Origin: Candidatus Zhuqueibacterota bacterium
GTDB lineage: Bacteria > Zhuqueibacterota > Zhuqueibacteria > Thermofontimicrobiales > Thiofontviventaceae
Direction of reading: 5' to 3'
Length of the DNA stretch: 7,443 bases
NCBI GenBank assembly: GCA_014729735.1
Contig: WJJN01000137.1
Location: 1-7,443 of the forward strand
Below the pieces are notes generated by a model. It was not told the DNA's origin, made no database searches, and saw nothing but the letters and a program-made list of their open reading frames with translations. Made by a program: the position numbers and the translations under genes. Below, piece by piece: positions 6,296 to 7,443 of this stretch (within the stretch, counting starts at the first letter, position 1; each line of letters begins with the position of its first letter).

Positions 6296-7443
6296 ATGAA
6301 ATCAAGAATAACTTTTATATTAATCGTCTTTTTGGTCATTACATCCATCGCTCAAATACCGCAGAAATTTCAACGATTGATAGACCATGGCGAATATTCC
6401 ATCGCTCAAAAGCTGATGCGGATGGAAATAGCCAGCAATCGGGATCTGTCGCCCGAAATGCGTCAGGACATTTCCTTTGAAATTGAGCGATTGAACCGTA
6501 TTAAAAAAGATTTCACGAGATCGCGGGAATATATCATTGATTATATCAAACAATATATACCGAACGTGAGTGACGCTGACATTGCAAAATGGGAACGTGA
6601 AAAATCTCTGGAATACAAGATCATCGATGGCGAAAAGAGATATTTCAAATGGGCGGGTCCCAACCTGTTTCGTATCGATAAGGAAGCAAAGAAGAAAAAA
6701 GCAGAAGTCGATAGTAAAAAACCACCACAACCGGATCCGTTCGATCTCGATGCGCATATTTCCGAGGTCGTTACCAGTGCCAGACAGAGCGACAAATCCC
6801 TGCTGGAGCCGCGGCGTTTTCGTATTACATACACCTTGTCAGTCGATGAAAATGCCATCCCGGCAGGTAAAATCCTGCGCTGCTGGCTGCCATATCCCCG
6901 GGAAGTCGGAGAACGGCAAACTGACGTCACATATATTTCCAGCAATCCGGAGCGACACCTGATAGCAGACAACGATGCATTTTTGCAGCGCTCCATTTAT
7001 CTCGAAAAACCTGTCGTTGCAGGAGAAAGAACCGAATTTCGGGTCGTGTTTGAATATACAGGTCACGGGGTTTTTCATAAAATCGATCCGCAACAGGTTA
7101 CATCACCGGTGATAACAGACGATTTGAAGCCATTCATCATTGAGCGACCGCCGCATATCGTTTTTTCATCTGAACTGCGATCTCTGTCCGAAAAAATTGT
7201 AGGCAAGCAAAAAAATCACTATCGCATTGCGCAGAAAATTTTCAAATGGGTGGATGACAATATTCCATGGGCATCGGCGCGGGAATATTCAACATTCAAA
7301 AATGTCAGCGAATATGTGCTTGAAAATCGCCATGCGGACTGCGGGATGCAAACGATATTCTTCATGACGCTCTGCCGCATGAACGGAATTCCCACACGCT
7401 GGCAATCGGGCTGGGTTACCGAGCCCGGTGAATCCGGCATGCA
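6296..7443 (+). CDS. Exported transglutaminase-like protein (partial, runs off right edge)
   Basis: An open reading frame of 382 complete codons with no stop before the window ends. It starts at an ATG after a purine-rich GAGAGAGAG stretch that serves as a weak ribosome binding site. Residues 1-19 are a signal peptide (ITFILIVFLVITSIA, with cleavage likely before Gln20). Residues about 25-150 are helical and charged. A beta-rich region begins near RCWLPYP (195-201). The transglutaminase-like core follows with KIFKWVDDNIPW (314-325) and the nucleophile motif DCGMQTIFF, Cys349 (codon 7340-7342). The catalytic His and Asp would lie beyond the edge. Such periplasmic cysteine-protease-fold proteins cleave or crosslink peptides; the substrate is unknown. 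A terminator separates it from the gene upstream, so it probably has its own promoter in 6204-6295, which I could not place with confidence. Confidence 0.87.
   Translation, partial: MKSRITFILIVFLVITSIAQIPQKFQRLIDHGEYSIAQKLMRMEIASNRDLSPEMRQDISFEIERLNRIKKDFTRSREYIIDYIKQYIPNVSDADIAKWEREKSLEYKIIDGEKRYFKWAGPNLFRIDKEAKKKKAEVDSKKPPQPDPFDLDAHISEVVTSARQSDKSLLEPRRFRITYTLSVDENAIPAGKILRCWLPYPREVGERQTDVTYISSNPERHLIADNDAFLQRSIYLEKPVVAGERTEFRVVFEYTGHGVFHKIDPQQVTSPVITDDLKPFIIERPPHIVFSSELRSLSEKIVGKQKNHYRIAQKIFKWVDDNIPWASAREYSTFKNVSEYVLENRHADCGMQTIFFMTLCRMNGIPTRWQSGWVTEPGESGM

Noticed and set aside
6320..6996. Two minus-strand reading frames of about 150 codons opposite the transglutaminase gene
   Set aside because: They are antisense shadows; the plus-strand frame has a signal peptide and a recognisable catalytic motif.

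Overview
The window is a 7.4 kb piece of a bacterial chromosome with two divergent transcription blocks meeting at about 5185-5346. The left block runs leftward on the minus strand. In transcription order it holds a small helix-turn-helix protein, an ExeA/TniB-type AAA ATPase, an MFS permease fused to a HEAT-repeat domain, a FecR-domain membrane protein, and the first 14 codons of a further exported or membrane protein that leaves the window. The right block runs rightward. It holds an exported TPR protein resembling TatT (the TRAP-transporter-associated T component), a strong hairpin terminator, and an exported transglutaminase-like protein cut by the right edge.

The DNA is moderately AT-rich. 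Several genes have clear Shine-Dalgarno sites (3462-4652, 5347-6135, 1-43), but the MFS gene has none. FecR-domain proteins without a sigma factor, HEAT-tailed MFS permeases, TatT-like TPR proteins and periplasmic transglutaminases together suggest a Gram-negative of the FCB or neighbouring phyla (Calditrichota, KSB1, Marinimicrobia or Ignavibacteria type). This is inferred from gene content only, with low to moderate confidence. No rRNA, tRNA, CRISPR, insertion sequence or phage gene was seen.

The HTH and ATPase genes are 19 bp apart and almost certainly co-transcribed. The permease follows after 77 bp of AT-rich DNA with competing inverted repeats. The FecR gene follows after a 303 bp gap, so it may start a separate unit, and it is tightly coupled (14 bp) to the truncated gene at the left edge. 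Most products are predicted to sit in or across the cell envelope: permease, FecR protein, TatT-like protein and transglutaminase. The ATPase and HTH protein are predicted to be cytoplasmic. The least explained unit is the HTH / ATPase / permease-HEAT cluster: its ATPase belongs to a family usually linked to secretion or transposition, but neither system is present here.
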